The notes: generated by a model not told the origin, from the letters alone. Positions 45,944 to 57,954 are shown, counted from the stretch's first letter. The stretch is 64,000 bases of DNA from Erodium maritimum (GCA_963921825.1 OY997591.1:19649515-19713514), one strand, 5' to 3'. A program made the numbers and translations.

Positions 45944-47503
45944 GGTCCCTACGCTCCAAGGACTCATTTTGAATAAGCTATCGAACTTGAACCTAACAGG
46001 CTGGCTGGGAGTGATAGTACTATTCAGGGATCCCTCTTGGTAAAAATGTCTGAATCCTTGCTTACTCATTGGACTTTGCGAGGCTACATAGAAGTCCTTG
46101 CCTGATTCGTTTGATTTTCCCGACTATCATGCCGACGGTGTCCCCGCTCGAGACGTGGGAGGTTAACACAGAGAGTACGAGAATCACCGCAACAACGAGT
46201 CACGGATCGTCGACGATACACCATCCTTCCATTACATCAACGTCGGATTGTAGATGTGCAGAAGAGAACACCACCGCAACAGAGAGTCACGACCTGTCAT
46301 CGATGCACCACTCTTTCGATACAACACCGTTGAATTGTGGATGCGCAGAGAAAAGCACTACCAAGAGAAGAGAGGAGAAGACTTACGTTCGATATCGTAG
46401 TGGTTGAACGCGTATACAATAACGATTCTATAATGGCTACGACTATTAAGGTTGAGAGCTCTCAACCCCAACAAAATATGTTTGTACGTGTCATGTCTAA
46501 GTGATGAGTTTGATACTGGTGTTCTCAAATAAATACTTGTGTAATTAAATATAGTATTTTAAGGACATTATTTTTTTATCATTATAAATGGTCATGGGCT
46601 CCTTCCTCAAGTAATATATTGTTAGAATTAACTATTAAGATACACAACCTTGCTATTCAACTAAAACTATCATCAAACTTCAACAGGTTTTGAAGGCTCT
46701 CTCTCGCAATTTTAGAGCAAACCCTTGCCTTAGCCGCCGTACCCCCTGCGACTATGGTGCTTTCTAGCTCTGTTACTGATGCCACCGATCTCGTTGACAT
46801 TGCTGCTGCTCTCTCTGTCGGTCTGTCATGGCGTCTTTGGTGCAGACTTTTCCACTGAAACCTTCGTTGTCTCCTCTTGTGAATCCGTCTTTGAAGGCCT
46901 GGCGCGGGAGGACGTCGAAGCAACCTTTACACGGGATTCCTTCAGTACCTCCTTCTCCTTCGGCACTACCTTTGCAGCCGCCACTGAAGCAGCCAACCCT
47001 GTCCCCACCGCCTTGGCCTTCACCGTTAGGACGGCCCACGCGGCGTCCCTTGGTTGCGTCCTCCTCAAGCAACGCCCTTCCCCCACCAAACCCTAGGTCG
47101 CCGCCCCCCAAATTTTCCAAGACCTTGCTCTGACTCTTCCTCTCCCGGGGGGGGGGGGGGGGGGCTTTCTAGGGTTGCGCCTTCACCATGTTTTGCTGTG
47201 ACCTGGGCCCTGGTTCCTCCTCTCACTGGCGGAGCGGGCTCTAGGGTTGCCTCCTCTTCACGGCGCAAGTCTCTTCTCCCTACGGCTGCGTGGTCTAAGG
47301 TTGTGACTAACGCCAGTCGACGTGCCTCTACAACAGCCCTCGTAACTCCGGGAGGGTTGTCGAGGGACCATTCAAGGCACTTCGATCAGGACGAGCTCTC
47401 CTGTTTAGGCAAGGGAGGGAAAAAAACCCCGCCAAGAGGAATGAAAAGCCGACAGAGTATCGGGGATTGGCCCTGGGAGGGGTCCCATGTAGATGCTTTG
47501 CCT
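45944..47503. repeat. Tandem duplication, unit 1 (about 1560 bp)
   Basis: Identical or near-identical to 47504-49059, offset by 1560 bp (1556 beyond a shorter G-run). Differences are scattered single bases, such as CAACGAGTC versus CAAGGAGTC near 46194/47754. The unit begins GGTCCCTACGCTCC and ends inside a short LINE-like element at GATGCTTTGCCT. It contains unique flank plus the first 860 bp or so of that element (46643-47503). Confidence 0.93.
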
Positions 47504-49059
47504 GGTCCCTACGCTCCAAGGACTCATTTTGAATAAGCTATCGAACTTGAACCTAACAGGCTGGCTGGGAGTGATAGTACTATTCAGGGATCCCTCTTGG
47601 TAAAAATGTCTGAATCCTTGCTTACTCATTGGACTTTGCGAGGCTACATAGAAGTCCTTGTCTGATTCGTTTGATTTTCCCGACTATCATGCCGACGGTG
47701 TCCCCGCGCGAGACGTGGGAGGTTAACACAGAGAGTACGAGAATCACCGCAACAAGGAGTCACGGATCGTCGACGATACACCATCCTTCCATTACATCAA
47801 CGCCGGATTGTAGATGTGCAGAAGAGAACACCACCGCAACAGAGAGTCGCGACCTGTCATCGATGCACCACTCTTTCGATACAACACCGTTGAATTGTGG
47901 ATGCGTAGAGAAAAGCACTACCAAGAGAAGAGAGGAGAAGACTTACGTTCGATATCGTAGTGGTTGAACGCGTATACAATAATGATTCTATAATGGCTAC
48001 GACTATTAAGGTTGAGAGCTCTCAACCCCAACAAAATATGTTTGTACATGTCATGTCTAAGTGATGAGTTTGATACTGGTGTTCTCAAATAAATACTTGT
48101 GTAATTAAATATAGTATTTTAAGGACATTATTTTTTTATCATTATAAATGGTCATGGGCTCCTTCCTCAAGTAATATATTGTTAGAATTAACTATTAAGA
48201 TACACAACCTTGCTATTCAACTAAAACTATCATCAAACTTCAACAGGTTTTGAAGGCTCTCTCTCGCAATTTTAGAGCAAACCCTTGCCTTACCCGCCGT
48301 ACCCCCTGCGACTATGGTGCTTTCTAGCTCTGTTACTGATGCCACCGATCTCGTTGACATTGCTGCTGCTCTCTCTGTCGGTCTGTCATGGCGTCTTTGG
48401 TGCAGACTTTTCCACTGAAACCTTCGTTGTCTCCTCTTGTGAATCCGTCTTTGAAGGCCTGGCGCGGGAGGACGTCGAAGCAACCTTTACACGGGATTCC
48501 TTCAGTACCTCCTTCTCCTCCGGCACTACCTTTGCAGCCGCCACTGAAGCAGCCAACCCTGTCCCCACCGCCTTGGCCTCCACCGTTAGGACGACCCACG
48601 CGGCGTCCCTTGGTTGCGTCCTCCTCAAGCAACGCCCTTCCCCCACCAAACCCTAGGTCGCCGCCCCCCAAATTTGCCAAGACCTTGCTATGACTCTTCC
48701 TCTCCTGGGGGGGGGGGGGGGCTTTCTAGGGTTGCGCCTTCACCATGTGTTGCTGTGACCTGGGCCCTGGTTCCTCCTCTCAATGGCGGAGCGGGCTCTA
48801 GGGTTGCCTGCTCTTCACGGCGCGAGTCTCTTCTCCCTACGGCTGCGTGGTCTAAGGTTGTGACTAACGCCAGCCGACGTGCCTCTACAACAGCCCTCGC
48901 AACTCCGGGAGGGTTGTCGAGGGACCATTCAAGGCACTTCGATCAGGACGAGCTCTCCTGTTTAGGCAAGGAGGGAAAACAACCCCGCCAAGAGGAATGA
49001 AAAGCCGACAGAGTATCGGGGATTGGCCCTAGGAGGGGTCCCATGTAGATGCTTTGCCT
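47504..49059. repeat. Tandem duplication, unit 2
   Basis: The second copy of the 1.56-kb direct repeat. At its right end the LINE-like sequence continues normally into CCCATCATCACCG, as in the unduplicated relative at 42.99 kb. Unit 1 instead jumps back to the start of the unit at this point. The junction shows about 5 bp of microhomology (TGCCT). Confidence 0.93.
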
Positions 49060-49290
49060 CCCATCATCACCGTTGTTGAGCTCCTAGAGTTCCCCCCCCC
49101 CCCCCCCCCCCCCGTATTTTGTCTCTGTCCATGGAGCTTTCAAATACCATCAGCGACGGTTATAGTGGTAAAAGGTTCAGCGAGTCATTGGTCTTTTGGT
49201 CTGACCTTAGTGGTCCGAGAGTATGTTACCTGACGCACATCGATGTTCTAATATAAATTTTATAAAATTACAACTTTTGTTCTAAAATAA
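48203..49290 (+). mobile_element. Short LINE-like element, family S, copy C
   Basis: The 5' flank is AACTATTAAGATA at 48190-48202, with the original site copy at 46630-46642. The 3' flank is the same 13-mer at 49291-49303, right after an A-rich end (CTAAAATAAA). It is colinear with copy A, with long G/C homopolymers at 48707-48721 (G15) and 49092-49113 (C22). The frames are Pro-rich and broken. Because the left TSD is in both tandem units and the right TSD is only after unit 2, the insertion came first and the duplication later. Confidence 0.75.
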
Positions 49291-49303
49291 AACTATTAAG
49301 ATA

Positions 49304-49798
49304 AACATGACATGGGGATCACAATTTTAGGAAGACTAAAAAAAGAATAGAATATCTGGTCTTCTAGAATCATTTATTTATTTCCTTGCGAAGTTTGTAC
49401 CTCCAAAACGAAAACTACAATTTTATTGGGTAAACCGCACAAAGCATTGATTCAATCGCACTCACAACCTACTCTTCTCCCTGATCCTACTTCAACAAAT
49501 TAATTAAAATAGATCCCTCTTCTTCTTTATGTCTAACCTTATTATTTCGAGCTCTAAAAACATTAAAAACAAAAATTGTCCAAAAATAAAAGAATAAATA
49601 ATACAATCTTAATCTAGTGGTTCGCCTCTCTACTCAAGTCTAAAGTCAACCCCAAGCCAAGCCATCTTCGTTATCCTGTACCAGTTTACATCATTTATAT
49701 TTGCAAGTGTTGTTGTGCTCGCGCGCAACAGCAGATGTTCAAAGAGTTGAGTTTCTCCAAATTCTGTTTCCTGTGTTCTCAACAGCTAAGACAGACAC
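49304..49798 (+). other. Upstream region of the first ATL gene
   Basis: The last 180 bp (from about 49618, TCTAGTGGTTCGCCTCTC) match the upstream region of the second ATL gene (56681 onward). They share CTCGCGCGCAACAGCA and the TTCTCCAAATTC just before the start. The duplication therefore included the promoter-proximal and 5' UTR sequence. The rest is AT-rich with no feature seen. Confidence 0.5.
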
Positions 49799-50857
49799 AT
49801 GACACGCAAAAACGATGTTCTCTTCCTCCTCTTTCTCATCCCACGCGCCGCCGCTCAGGCTGACGACACCGCCCCACCGCCCGCACCCGACTTCAATTTC
49901 GGGCCTGTTTTCAACCCCACCATGGCCATCATCATGATCGTCCTCGTCAGCGCCTTCTTCTCCCTCGGCTTCTTCTCCGTCTACATCCGCCAATGCGCCG
50001 AACGCAGGATGCACGGCGGCGAAGCCGGCCTCCTCTCCGGCGAGAACCGCCGCTCCTTGAGGGCGGGCCGCGGGATCGGCGACGAGGTCATCGGGACCTT
50101 CCCGACCTTCCAGTACTCGGCGGTGAGGGGGCTCAAGATAGGCAAAGGGGAGCTAGAATGCGCCGTCTGCCTCAACGAGTTCGAGGATGACGAAACGCTG
50201 CGTTTACTGCCCAAGTGCAGCCACGTGTTCCACGCCGACTGCGTCGACGCCTGGCTCTCCTCGCACACCACGTGTCCGGTTTGCCGGGCCAATCTGTTGC
50301 CCCGACCCGGAGAGACTTTGACCTCCGCTACGCTTCCAATATTTGACCCGGAAAGCGGTTGCGGCGAGCCCAGCGGTGGTCAAAACCCAGAGCCCGTTAC
50401 GCGGTCGCCGGAAGTTAATGTGGCCAGTACGAGTGCGTGGACCAATCAGAACCGTGTCCCCAGAACAAAGTCAACGGGGCTGCGGTTCGGAGGGTTATTT
50501 CCACGGTCCCACTCAACCGGTCACACGCTGGTCCGGTCGGGACAGAATTACGAGCGGTTCACACTGAAGCTACCGGAGGATATACGAAGTCAGATAATGA
50601 ATTCTTCAACTAATCTGAACCGGGCGAGGAGCCTTGTAGTGCTGCCGAGGGTAAGGAGCGAGAAGAGAGGGTACCGGAGTAACTCTCACTCTCAGTATGA
50701 GAGGTTTGACCGTGAAACGCGACCGGACCGGTGGGGTTTGAGAATGGTTCCACCTTTCATTTCGAGAACTAGCTCGGTTCGGTCGACTGGTGGTGGTCAG
50801 GAAGCCGGGGAAGGTAAGAGTTTGTTGCAATCGTTTAGATATCCGGTGGACCAATAA
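49799..50857 (+). CDS. ATL-family RING-H2 E3 ubiquitin ligase, copy 1
   Basis: An intronless gene of 352 residues. It has a hydrophobic N-terminal signal-like segment (about 6-20), a transmembrane helix (about 41-62) and the GLD-like region before the RING. The RING-H2 has ligands C121, C124, C140, H142, H145, C148, C159 and C162, with the ATL-type Pro138 and Trp152. The C terminus is long and Ser/Arg-rich. ATL proteins are membrane E3 ligases that recruit E2 enzymes. The spacing and the [12 protein letters not shown] motif resemble the ATL6/ATL31 group, which acts in defence and carbon/nitrogen responses; this subgroup call is inference. Compared with the paralogue at 56872 a TCA codon has become TAA, so the protein stops 18 codons early. 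The lost codons are still readable and end at the same HSSET-stop. Confidence 0.93.
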   Translation: MTRKNDVLFLLFLIPRAAAQADDTAPPPAPDFNFGPVFNPTMAIIMIVLVSAFFSLGFFSVYIRQCAERRMHGGEAGLLSGENRRSLRAGRGIGDEVIGTFPTFQYSAVRGLKIGKGELECAVCLNEFEDDETLRLLPKCSHVFHADCVDAWLSSHTTCPVCRANLLPRPGETLTSATLPIFDPESGCGEPSGGQNPEPVTRSPEVNVASTSAWTNQNRVPRTKSTGLRFGGLFPRSHSTGHTLVRSGQNYERFTLKLPEDIRSQIMNSSTNLNRARSLVVLPRVRSEKRGYRSNSHSQYERFDRETRPDRWGLRMVPPFISRTSSVRSTGGGQEAGEGKSLLQSFRYPVDQ

Positions 50858-51229
50858 TTTCCCGGTCAGCGATCAGCGGACCGGATCAAGCATAGTAGCG
50901 AAACTTAGATGGTTTGACAAATTCAACATTCTCTGTACATGGCTTTTTTTGTTGTTAGTTTGGTAGCAATCTGTTGTTGGCTTTAAATCTATCAAACTTT
51001 GATTTACATTGCCGTCTGGGGGTAATGGAATCGTATTAAAAATGGTAGGAAGATCTTGCAAATATGACAAAAATCAAATGATGATTTCGCATGAATTATT
51101 GTATACTTGCATTTCTAAACATACTGAATAATAATCACCGTAATAAAAGGTTTGTTGGATAGGTGTTGTTACTTGGTGACAGACAAACCATGTCTATGGA
51201 ATGGTGAGACCATTTTGAGATGATTGATT

Positions 51230-53090
51230 AATATTTTGTTTTTGAAAGGTAATCATGTCAAAATAAATCTAATTGATCTAATTTGATTTGGTTTAATTAG
51301 AACAATTAGATTAGATATTATATATTTGTTTAGAGATTTTGTAATCACCTATATAAAGAATTTATATTATTCAATAATATTATACGAAACATTTCAAATT
51401 ATATTTCATATTGTGGAGTTTCGATCACGATTTTCGGTTACTAAACGTGCTGTTCTCGGAACCTAGACACCCAAGCAAATCCGGCCACACCTTCGACCAC
51501 CAAACCTGCTCTTCTCGCAACCCAGACACCAATCCGGCCACGGATCCCGTACACCAAACCAGATGCTCGAGGGAAGGGCCTCTGTCCATGGAAGGTGGCA
51601 TACAAAGGACCGCCACTGGACCAGCCGTCGAAGTCAGGACCTCGGTCGCCGCAGTCAATCGCACTTCGTCGTACACTGAAACAAGACCTCATGTATTCTC
51701 TGCACATCAGACGCCCACTGTCTACAACAACAACACGACAATAATCGCAAAATTGGGTGAAATTCTTGAGCAACTAGAAATGGATAATTTACGGTCACAA
51801 ACTTCTTTTGCCAATTTTTTAGCCTATTTGAATGAGGCCTAGAAGACTCATTTGATCTAACTTCTCAACACGCTAAATGATCCTATTTTATTTGCTGGTA
51901 TATCAACCACTCGTTAGGATTCCGGTAAAAAAAAATCCTTGGAATATAGATTCTGGGACTACCAACCACATTACATGTAATGCTAATTCTCTATCCAATA
52001 CTTTAAATCGTAATAATTATTTGGTTGTTGAGATGCCGAATGGAGAAGGTGCTTCCGTGGGTATCGTCAGACAAATGGTTCTTTATCCTTTATTGACCTT
52101 GATCTCGTGCTTTTTCTGTCCCTCAGTTTTGTTTTAATTTGCTTTCGGTCTGTCATATTACTTGTGACCTTAATTGCACTCTAATACTTTACTCAGAGTG
52201 TTGTGTGAACATGGTTTATCCTCTAGAAATTTGATAGGAGCGAGTAGGGTGCGGAACGAGCACTATCATTGGGAACCGACGAGGAAGGAACAGGCGTTGT
52301 TGACTTATGGAAACAATGATACTCAACTCTGGCATCGACTTTGGGACACATGCGCCTTCCTGATTACATCTCATTCCAAATTTGTCCATGAACTTCACTA
52401 AACATGGTTTGAGTGCCTGTGACGCTTGTTGTAGGGATAAGCGGAACTAGATGGATTCCAAATCCACACAAATAAAACGAACCGTATTTTGGAGCTCATA
52501 AATTGTGATATTTGGGGCCCATACCACTCACCCCCACTCTCAAAATGTCATTTCTTTCTTTCCATCGTTGATATTTTTAGCAGGGCCACTTAGGTGTATT
52601 TAATGAAACACAAGTCAGAGGTAAAAGCACACTTTCTTCGAATTTTTAACTGGGTGACATGTCAATTTGGTGTTCAGGTCAAGTGTCTCCGTACTGATGG
52701 AGGAAAGGAATTTCAATACCATGAATTAGCAATTTACTATCACAACAATGACATGGAATTCAAAACAAGTTGTGTCAGTACTCCTCAACAAAATGGCGTT
52801 GTGGAAATTCCTCGACAAAACACCGACATCTACTCGAGGTTGCGCGGGGATTGTGTTTTCAATCTAAACACCCGTTACGTTTTGGGGGAGAATGTGCACT
52901 AACGAAAACTTATTTGATCAACCAGATGCCCCTTGCAATCCTAGATAAGAAAACCCCTTTTGAAATGCTTTAAGGGAAGAAACCTTCTGTTGCGGCATCT
53001 GTATTGGACACATTTGAGTCAAGAAGGATGTTAACTAGGATTTCAGAGGACATCATTTGTGTGCAACCGGTGCGAAGCTAAGTACAGATG
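51230..53090 (+). pseudogene. Decayed Ty1/copia retrotransposon
   Basis: An AT-rich, LTR-like stretch (about 51230-51410) is followed by broken coding pieces. These are a possible gag end (51411-51842), a protease-type IDSGTTNHITCN (about 51949), a pre-integrase-like region, and an integrase core with CLRTDGGKEFQ (about 52686), STPQQNGVVE (about 52776) and TYLINQMP (about 52908). RT and RNase H are missing. Domain order (protease, then integrase) is that of Ty1/copia. The LTR start and PBS could not be fixed. Confidence 0.75.
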
Positions 53091-53269
53091 TTAGTGCATA
53101 TGTCATTAACATGACAATGTATGACAATACACGCGCGTAGGTTTTATTGTGCATATCCAGAATGCATCCATCCATATCCGGTGTTGAAGATATATTTCCT
53201 ATTCTCATACATACTTATTAAAGAGTTCTATTTACTTTAGGAAATGATGAAAATCTAAATGGTTCCTTC

Positions 53270-54060
53270 TCAGGCAGCTCTCAAGCAAAATTGTTGTCTT
53301 TCTCTTCTTTTTGCTCCTTGCTTGTCTCTTTCTACAACGATTATGTATCCATTGAGAGGTCATTATCAAATCAGAAGAGTAAGGCTGGGTCTCATCCGGG
53401 TGTTCGTAATACTCCGATTACTCACAACAAGGAAAAACAGAGTCCAGGTACACATAACAAGGGCATTCGTAATCTTGGTAGAAGGAGTAGGTTTTATCGC
53501 CAGAAAAATTCCACGGACTAGTTTAGTTGAAGTAGTCAACAATCAAGAAGGTGGGTTCAGGGGTGGGGAGCATGCAGCCAAAGGATTTCAGGCTTTCAAG
53601 TTCCAGTTTCCGATTCCATTTTGATCGGAGCCTCTGTTCCAGGTTCTGACGTTGTGGGGGTCTGCAATACCAGATCTGAGGCTCTATATGTAGTGAATAC
53701 TCAAGTTAGAGAAGCTTTGGACGTCTCTAGTGCAAGCTCTATTCTGGGTTTCAAAGAGGTCGACGCCTCTTCTCCTAGTTCCGATGTGGTGTTGGATCGC
53801 CGTTTTGATCCTAAACCAGTCGTGAATTCTCAGGTTCAATTGGTATCAAGTAAGGATACTTTTTTGACCAATCCGATCATTGATCCCTCTCTGTCGACTT
53901 CGAGGTCATCGTCTCAGGTGAGTCAAATTTTCATCTATAACTTGCCTCACGTTTTTAAAGAGGAATGAGTTCGTCAATGTTTTTGGTACGTTTGGTGATA
54001 TCCTTGCTTGTTCGGTTTTGAAGAGGCCTAATAGAGGTGGAAAATATTTTGGCTTCGCCA
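53270..54060 (+). pseudogene. RRM-type LINE ORF1 fragment
   Basis: Plus-strand pieces match the other RRM ORF1 copies: FYNDYVSIERS (compare LYRDYVDVEKS at 16.5 kb), a basic stretch, SQIFIYNLPH (RNP2) near 53923, then KRPNRGGKYFGFATFS (RNP1) near 54020-54065. Several frameshifts are present. It is cut off directly after RNP1, where an inverted LTR fragment begins. Confidence 0.7.
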
Positions 54061-54065
54061 CTTTT

Positions 54066-55378
54066 TCATGATTAGGAGGTGAGGAACGAGTGTACTGAGG
54101 GATAGCTTACGTGCCATGTCGAGCCGTAAGTTTGGGATTGTTGTGCTGGTAGAAATGCATGCGGGCCTTGGCAAACCCTTAGGTTGTGTGTTATTTGAAA
54201 TGCCTTGTTCTTGATTGAGATGCATGATGTGTGTTTTAGGCGTTAATAGGTTGAGAAGCATATTGTGATATTACTCGGTGTAACGTGTTGTGATCATCTT
54301 TGGGCAAGTATGCCATGCTTGGTATGATGTGAATCATTGCACGTGTGATGGTCGGGTGATTGATAGACCGACGTGTCATATTGTAGTAATATTATTGGGC
54401 TTGGTAAGCCGTGGTTGGACTATGGCATTTGATGCGTGATATTTTCTTGTTTTGTGTTCCAAGAGGTGTTGTATTCTGGTATGGTAACTATGACCGAGGG
54501 GGTACGCCGGTGTAGGGTAGTACCTAGGCCGACGGTGTGGTCCCATGTATGCGCAGTCCCCCGGGTAGTGGTTCCGGTACGATACCTACATCAAGGGGGT
54601 ATGCCGATCTAGGATATCTAGGCCGACGGTTTGTGTTGACACTCGGGGTCGTGTTTGACTCTAGGAGTCGTGCCCCGATGGAGTTCCGGGAAGACAGACG
54701 TCTAGGCCGATGGAGATTCCGGTGTGACGTATTGTGATTGTTCCCTGAGTCTTAGTGACGGGAAGATATCTAGGCCGATGCTGTGTGTTCTGGTGTGATA
54801 TGATAGAGTCGGGATGTGGACAGCCGACGGAGTAGGGGACTGCGGTACGGGACGTGTGTCTGATTTTACTGTTTACGTTATGTTGATGATATGTTCAGTG
54901 ACGTGGTTGCAGTTTGTGCTTGGTCGTTTGAGTATGTTTGTGAGTGTGGTTTTAGTCTTGTGTTGGAGGATTGTGGTTACGAGTTCCGTGTTGGGATTTA
55001 GTTGTGTGTTGTACTAGTATGCCTTAATTGGACGGTTACTCGTGGTGGTGAGCGCTTGCTTATAACCTTAACTAATTTTCCTACTTAGCGAAAGCTCACC
55101 CCTCACCTTGTTGTTTTTCAGGTCCTGAACGGGATTTGTACTAGCTGGATACTCGAGGCTCGGTAGCTAGCGAGGGTCCCAGACTAATTTATTTAGAGAC
55201 GTACTGTTTTCTGTATTAAACTCTTTTACTAGTAGTTTTTACCGAGTTGTTGACTCGTGGCGTTGTTCAGAGTTTTAAACTATTGTTTGAGACTTGTTTT
55301 AGCTTTACTTTCATTTAAAATTATTATTGTTTTAGTTCACGTCTCGAGTCCGGTCAAAACCGGATTTGGGGCGTGACA
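54066..55378 (-). mobile_element. Partial inverted copy of the large LTR
   Basis: Reverse complement of 34589-38045 without the nested LINE. It ends at 55378 with the complement of TGTCACGCCCCAAATCCGG and starts near 54066, matching TCATGATTAGGATGTGAGG. Shared blocks include TTTGGGATTGTTGTGCTG, the CCGACGGTGTGG subrepeats and AGCGAAAGCTCACCCCT. The LTR 3' half, including the GC-rich minisatellite, is missing. It gives an empty-site comparison for the LINE insertion at 34655. Confidence 0.8.
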
Positions 55379-55379
55379 A

Positions 55380-56300
55380 AAGCTACTCCAATAAGCTGCT
55401 ATGTAGCCTTAGTTTGAACCAGGGGTGGAAATCCTCGTTCTTGGACCCATAGCTAGATGCGATTCATACAGGGTAGTTCGCTCTGCAACGGATCTTTGAC
55501 GTCACCTAGGATAAGAGGGAATTCATTGAAGCACCATGGTTCGTTCCTTCGAACACATTTCCTTTCCCTTTTGAAGCAAAAAATAAAGCAAACACACCAT
55601 GTACTGGTTCCTTAACCATAAGGCCCCGGCCGACCACGTGAAGACCTTGAGCATCAAATAATTTCGATATGGCCGACCTGTTAGGAGGTGACCAACCATG
55701 CCGAATTTTGGACAAGCAAGGATACTAGGGTCTACTGGGGTAAAGGGGACATCGATGACGAGATCCTCTTCCTCTATGATAGTACAGGTCGATAGGTTCT
55801 CCTGCTGCAACGTCATGTTTGCATGAATTGGAAGGCTTTGTGGTTCGGATAGAGGACGATGAAGATTTTCAAAGTTAAGGCACAAGTGTCCCAAAATGGA
55901 TGGGTTCAATCTCCCAGTGATCACCGGTTCACTACCCTTGAACAAAGGTTTAATTCAGAAATCAGGTACTTCCCCAATCTACTCCCCATCGGCTAACATA
56001 ATGGAAACCTGTGGCGTTGAGATTGATGGTTACTGGCGTGCCTTATATCTTCTTGTTTTCTTTGTGAAGGAGGACGAGATCATCCTTCCAGTCGAGAAGA
56101 CCACCAGGGAGGAACCTGGTATTGGCGGAGTCAGATCCTTAAAAAAGAGACCACTGTCGTCGTCTGAGAGCACTAGATCAAGAAAAGGTAGCACTGGTTA
56201 CTACCGGTTCAGATGACGGCACAATGGGAGAGGGGTACACTTCTACGGTAGGTAAAATCGATGGTTTCATCGGTTTTTTCTATCCTTCTTAATAGGGCGA
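55380..56300 (-). pseudogene. Possible LINE ORF1 fragment
   Basis: A minus-strand frame at 55945-55506 contains FGMVGHLLTGRPYRNYLMLK. This resembles the start of DUF4283-type ORF1 proteins of plant LINEs (V-G-x-L-L-T-x-R-P). It is followed by a second broken piece (FASKGKGNVFEGTNHGAS). No zinc knuckle or RT is found. The flanking 55950-56300 shows no clear coding sequence. Confidence 0.4.
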
Positions 56301-56871
56301 ACAACTTCAGAGGAGCGTCTTGAGGGCATGGCCAGAACCTGAACAACATAGGGCAGAGCAATAGGGAACAACGAGTAATGAGTAGTCATCGGAAAAGAAA
56401 GCGTAAGAACGACAACACAAGTTTTAAACATCAACTTTGATGCGTCATTGATAGGATTAGAACAGACTAAGAAATTGTAGGGAGACTTGCACACCCAAAA
56501 AATCTTTCGAGAACAAAGCCTTGAAACTTAGTTTAAACTAATGAATTGAATTTGATAGTTTTTTTTTTATTTTTTATAAATTTCGTTTTGTTTAATTATT
56601 TCTATTAGATGTGAGATTAATAACAAAAGAAAGTAAGCAGCAGTCATATTCTCGCTTCGAAATTCAAATCTTTTGCTTGGTCTAGTGGTTCGCCTCTCCT
56701 CTCAAGTTCATACGCGCAGCTCCATGCGTTTGAGCTCACCGCTCTTTCCCTCCATTTACATGTGCAAGTCTTGTTATGCTCGCGCGCAACAGCAAATACA
56801 GAAACAAAACCCATCTTAAAAGCGAGTTTCTCCAAATTCATGCCCACCACCACCACAGCTAAGGCAGACAG

Positions 56872-57954
56872 ATGACACGCAAAAACGATGTCGTCTCCCT
56901 CCTCCTCTTTCTCCTCCCATACGCCGCCGCTCAGACCGCCCCACCGCCCATATCGGACTTCAATCTCGCGCCCGTTTTCGACTCCACTATGGCCATGATC
57001 ATGGTCGTCCTCATCATCGCCTTCTCTGCCCTCGGCTTCTTCTTCCTCTACTTCCGGCAATGCACCGAGCACGGCGGGCCCACCTCCGACACCAACCTCC
57101 TCCTCGGCGAGAACCGGCGGTCGGGCCGCGGGATCGGCGACGAGGTCATCGGGACCTTCCCGACCTTCCAGTACTCGGCGGTCAGAGGGCTCAAGATAGG
57201 CAAAGGGGAGCTAGAATGCGCCGTCTGCCTCAACGAGTTCGAGGATGACGAGACACTGCGTTTACTGCCCACTTGCAGCCACGTGTTTCACGCCGACTGC
57301 GTTGACGCCTGGCTATCCTCGCACAGCACGTGTCCGGTTTGCCGGGCCAATCTGTTGCCCCGACCCGGAGAGACTTTTACCTCCACTACCCTTCCGATAT
57401 TTGACCCAGAAAGCGGTTGCGGCGAGTCCAGTATGCAAAACCCGGAGCCCATTACGCGGTCGCCGGGAGTTAATGCGGCGAGTACGAGTGCGTGGACCAA
57501 TCAGAACCGTCCACCGAGAACAAGGTCAACGGGGCTGCGGTTGGGAGGATTATTTCCACGGTCGCAGTCAGCCGGGGTCCAGAATTACGAGCGGTTCACA
57601 CTGAAGCTACCGGAGGAAGTACGTAGTCAGATAATGAATTCTTCAGTTAATCTGAACCGGACGAGGAGCCTTGTGGTGTTGCCGAGAGTAAGGAGCGAGA
57701 AGAGAGGGTACCGGAGTGGGAGTACGGGACGAAGTAGCTCTCACTCTCAGTATGAGAGGTTTGACCGTGAAACGCGACCGGGTTTCAAAATGGTCCCGCC
57801 TTTCATTTCGAGAACTAGTTCGGTTCGGTCGGCTGTAGCTGGTCAGGAAGCAGTGGATGAGAAGAGTTTGTTGGAATCGTTTAGAAAACCGGTCGACCAA
57901 TCATTCCCCGGTGAGCCATCAATGCACCAGATCAAGCATAGTAGCGAAACTTAG
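56872..57954 (+). CDS. ATL-family RING-H2 E3 ubiquitin ligase, copy 2
   Basis: An intronless gene of 360 residues and a direct-orientation paralogue of 49799-50857, sharing the MTRKNDV start, RING and tail. It has an N-terminal hydrophobic segment (about 8-20), a transmembrane helix (about 40-61) and RING-H2 ligands C116, C119, C135, H137, H140, C143, C154 and C157, with ATL-type Pro133 and Trp147. The RING region is nearly unchanged between the copies. The juxtamembrane linker is shorter here, and the C-terminal tail has an extra GSTGRS insert. This copy keeps the full C terminus (SFPGEPSMHQIKHSSET), so it looks like the ancestral form. It is expected to be a membrane E3 ligase of the ATL6/ATL31 type. 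Confidence 0.94.
   Translation: MTRKNDVVSLLLFLLPYAAAQTAPPPISDFNLAPVFDSTMAMIMVVLIIAFSALGFFFLYFRQCTEHGGPTSDTNLLLGENRRSGRGIGDEVIGTFPTFQYSAVRGLKIGKGELECAVCLNEFEDDETLRLLPTCSHVFHADCVDAWLSSHSTCPVCRANLLPRPGETFTSTTLPIFDPESGCGESSMQNPEPITRSPGVNAASTSAWTNQNRPPRTRSTGLRLGGLFPRSQSAGVQNYERFTLKLPEEVRSQIMNSSVNLNRTRSLVVLPRVRSEKRGYRSGSTGRSSSHSQYERFDRETRPGFKMVPPFISRTSSVRSAVAGQEAVDEKSLLESFRKPVDQSFPGEPSMHQIKHSSET

Noticed and set aside
51411..51842. 143-codon frame as a host gene
   Set aside because: It sits between an LTR-like stretch and copia protease/integrase pieces, so it is more likely a gag remnant.
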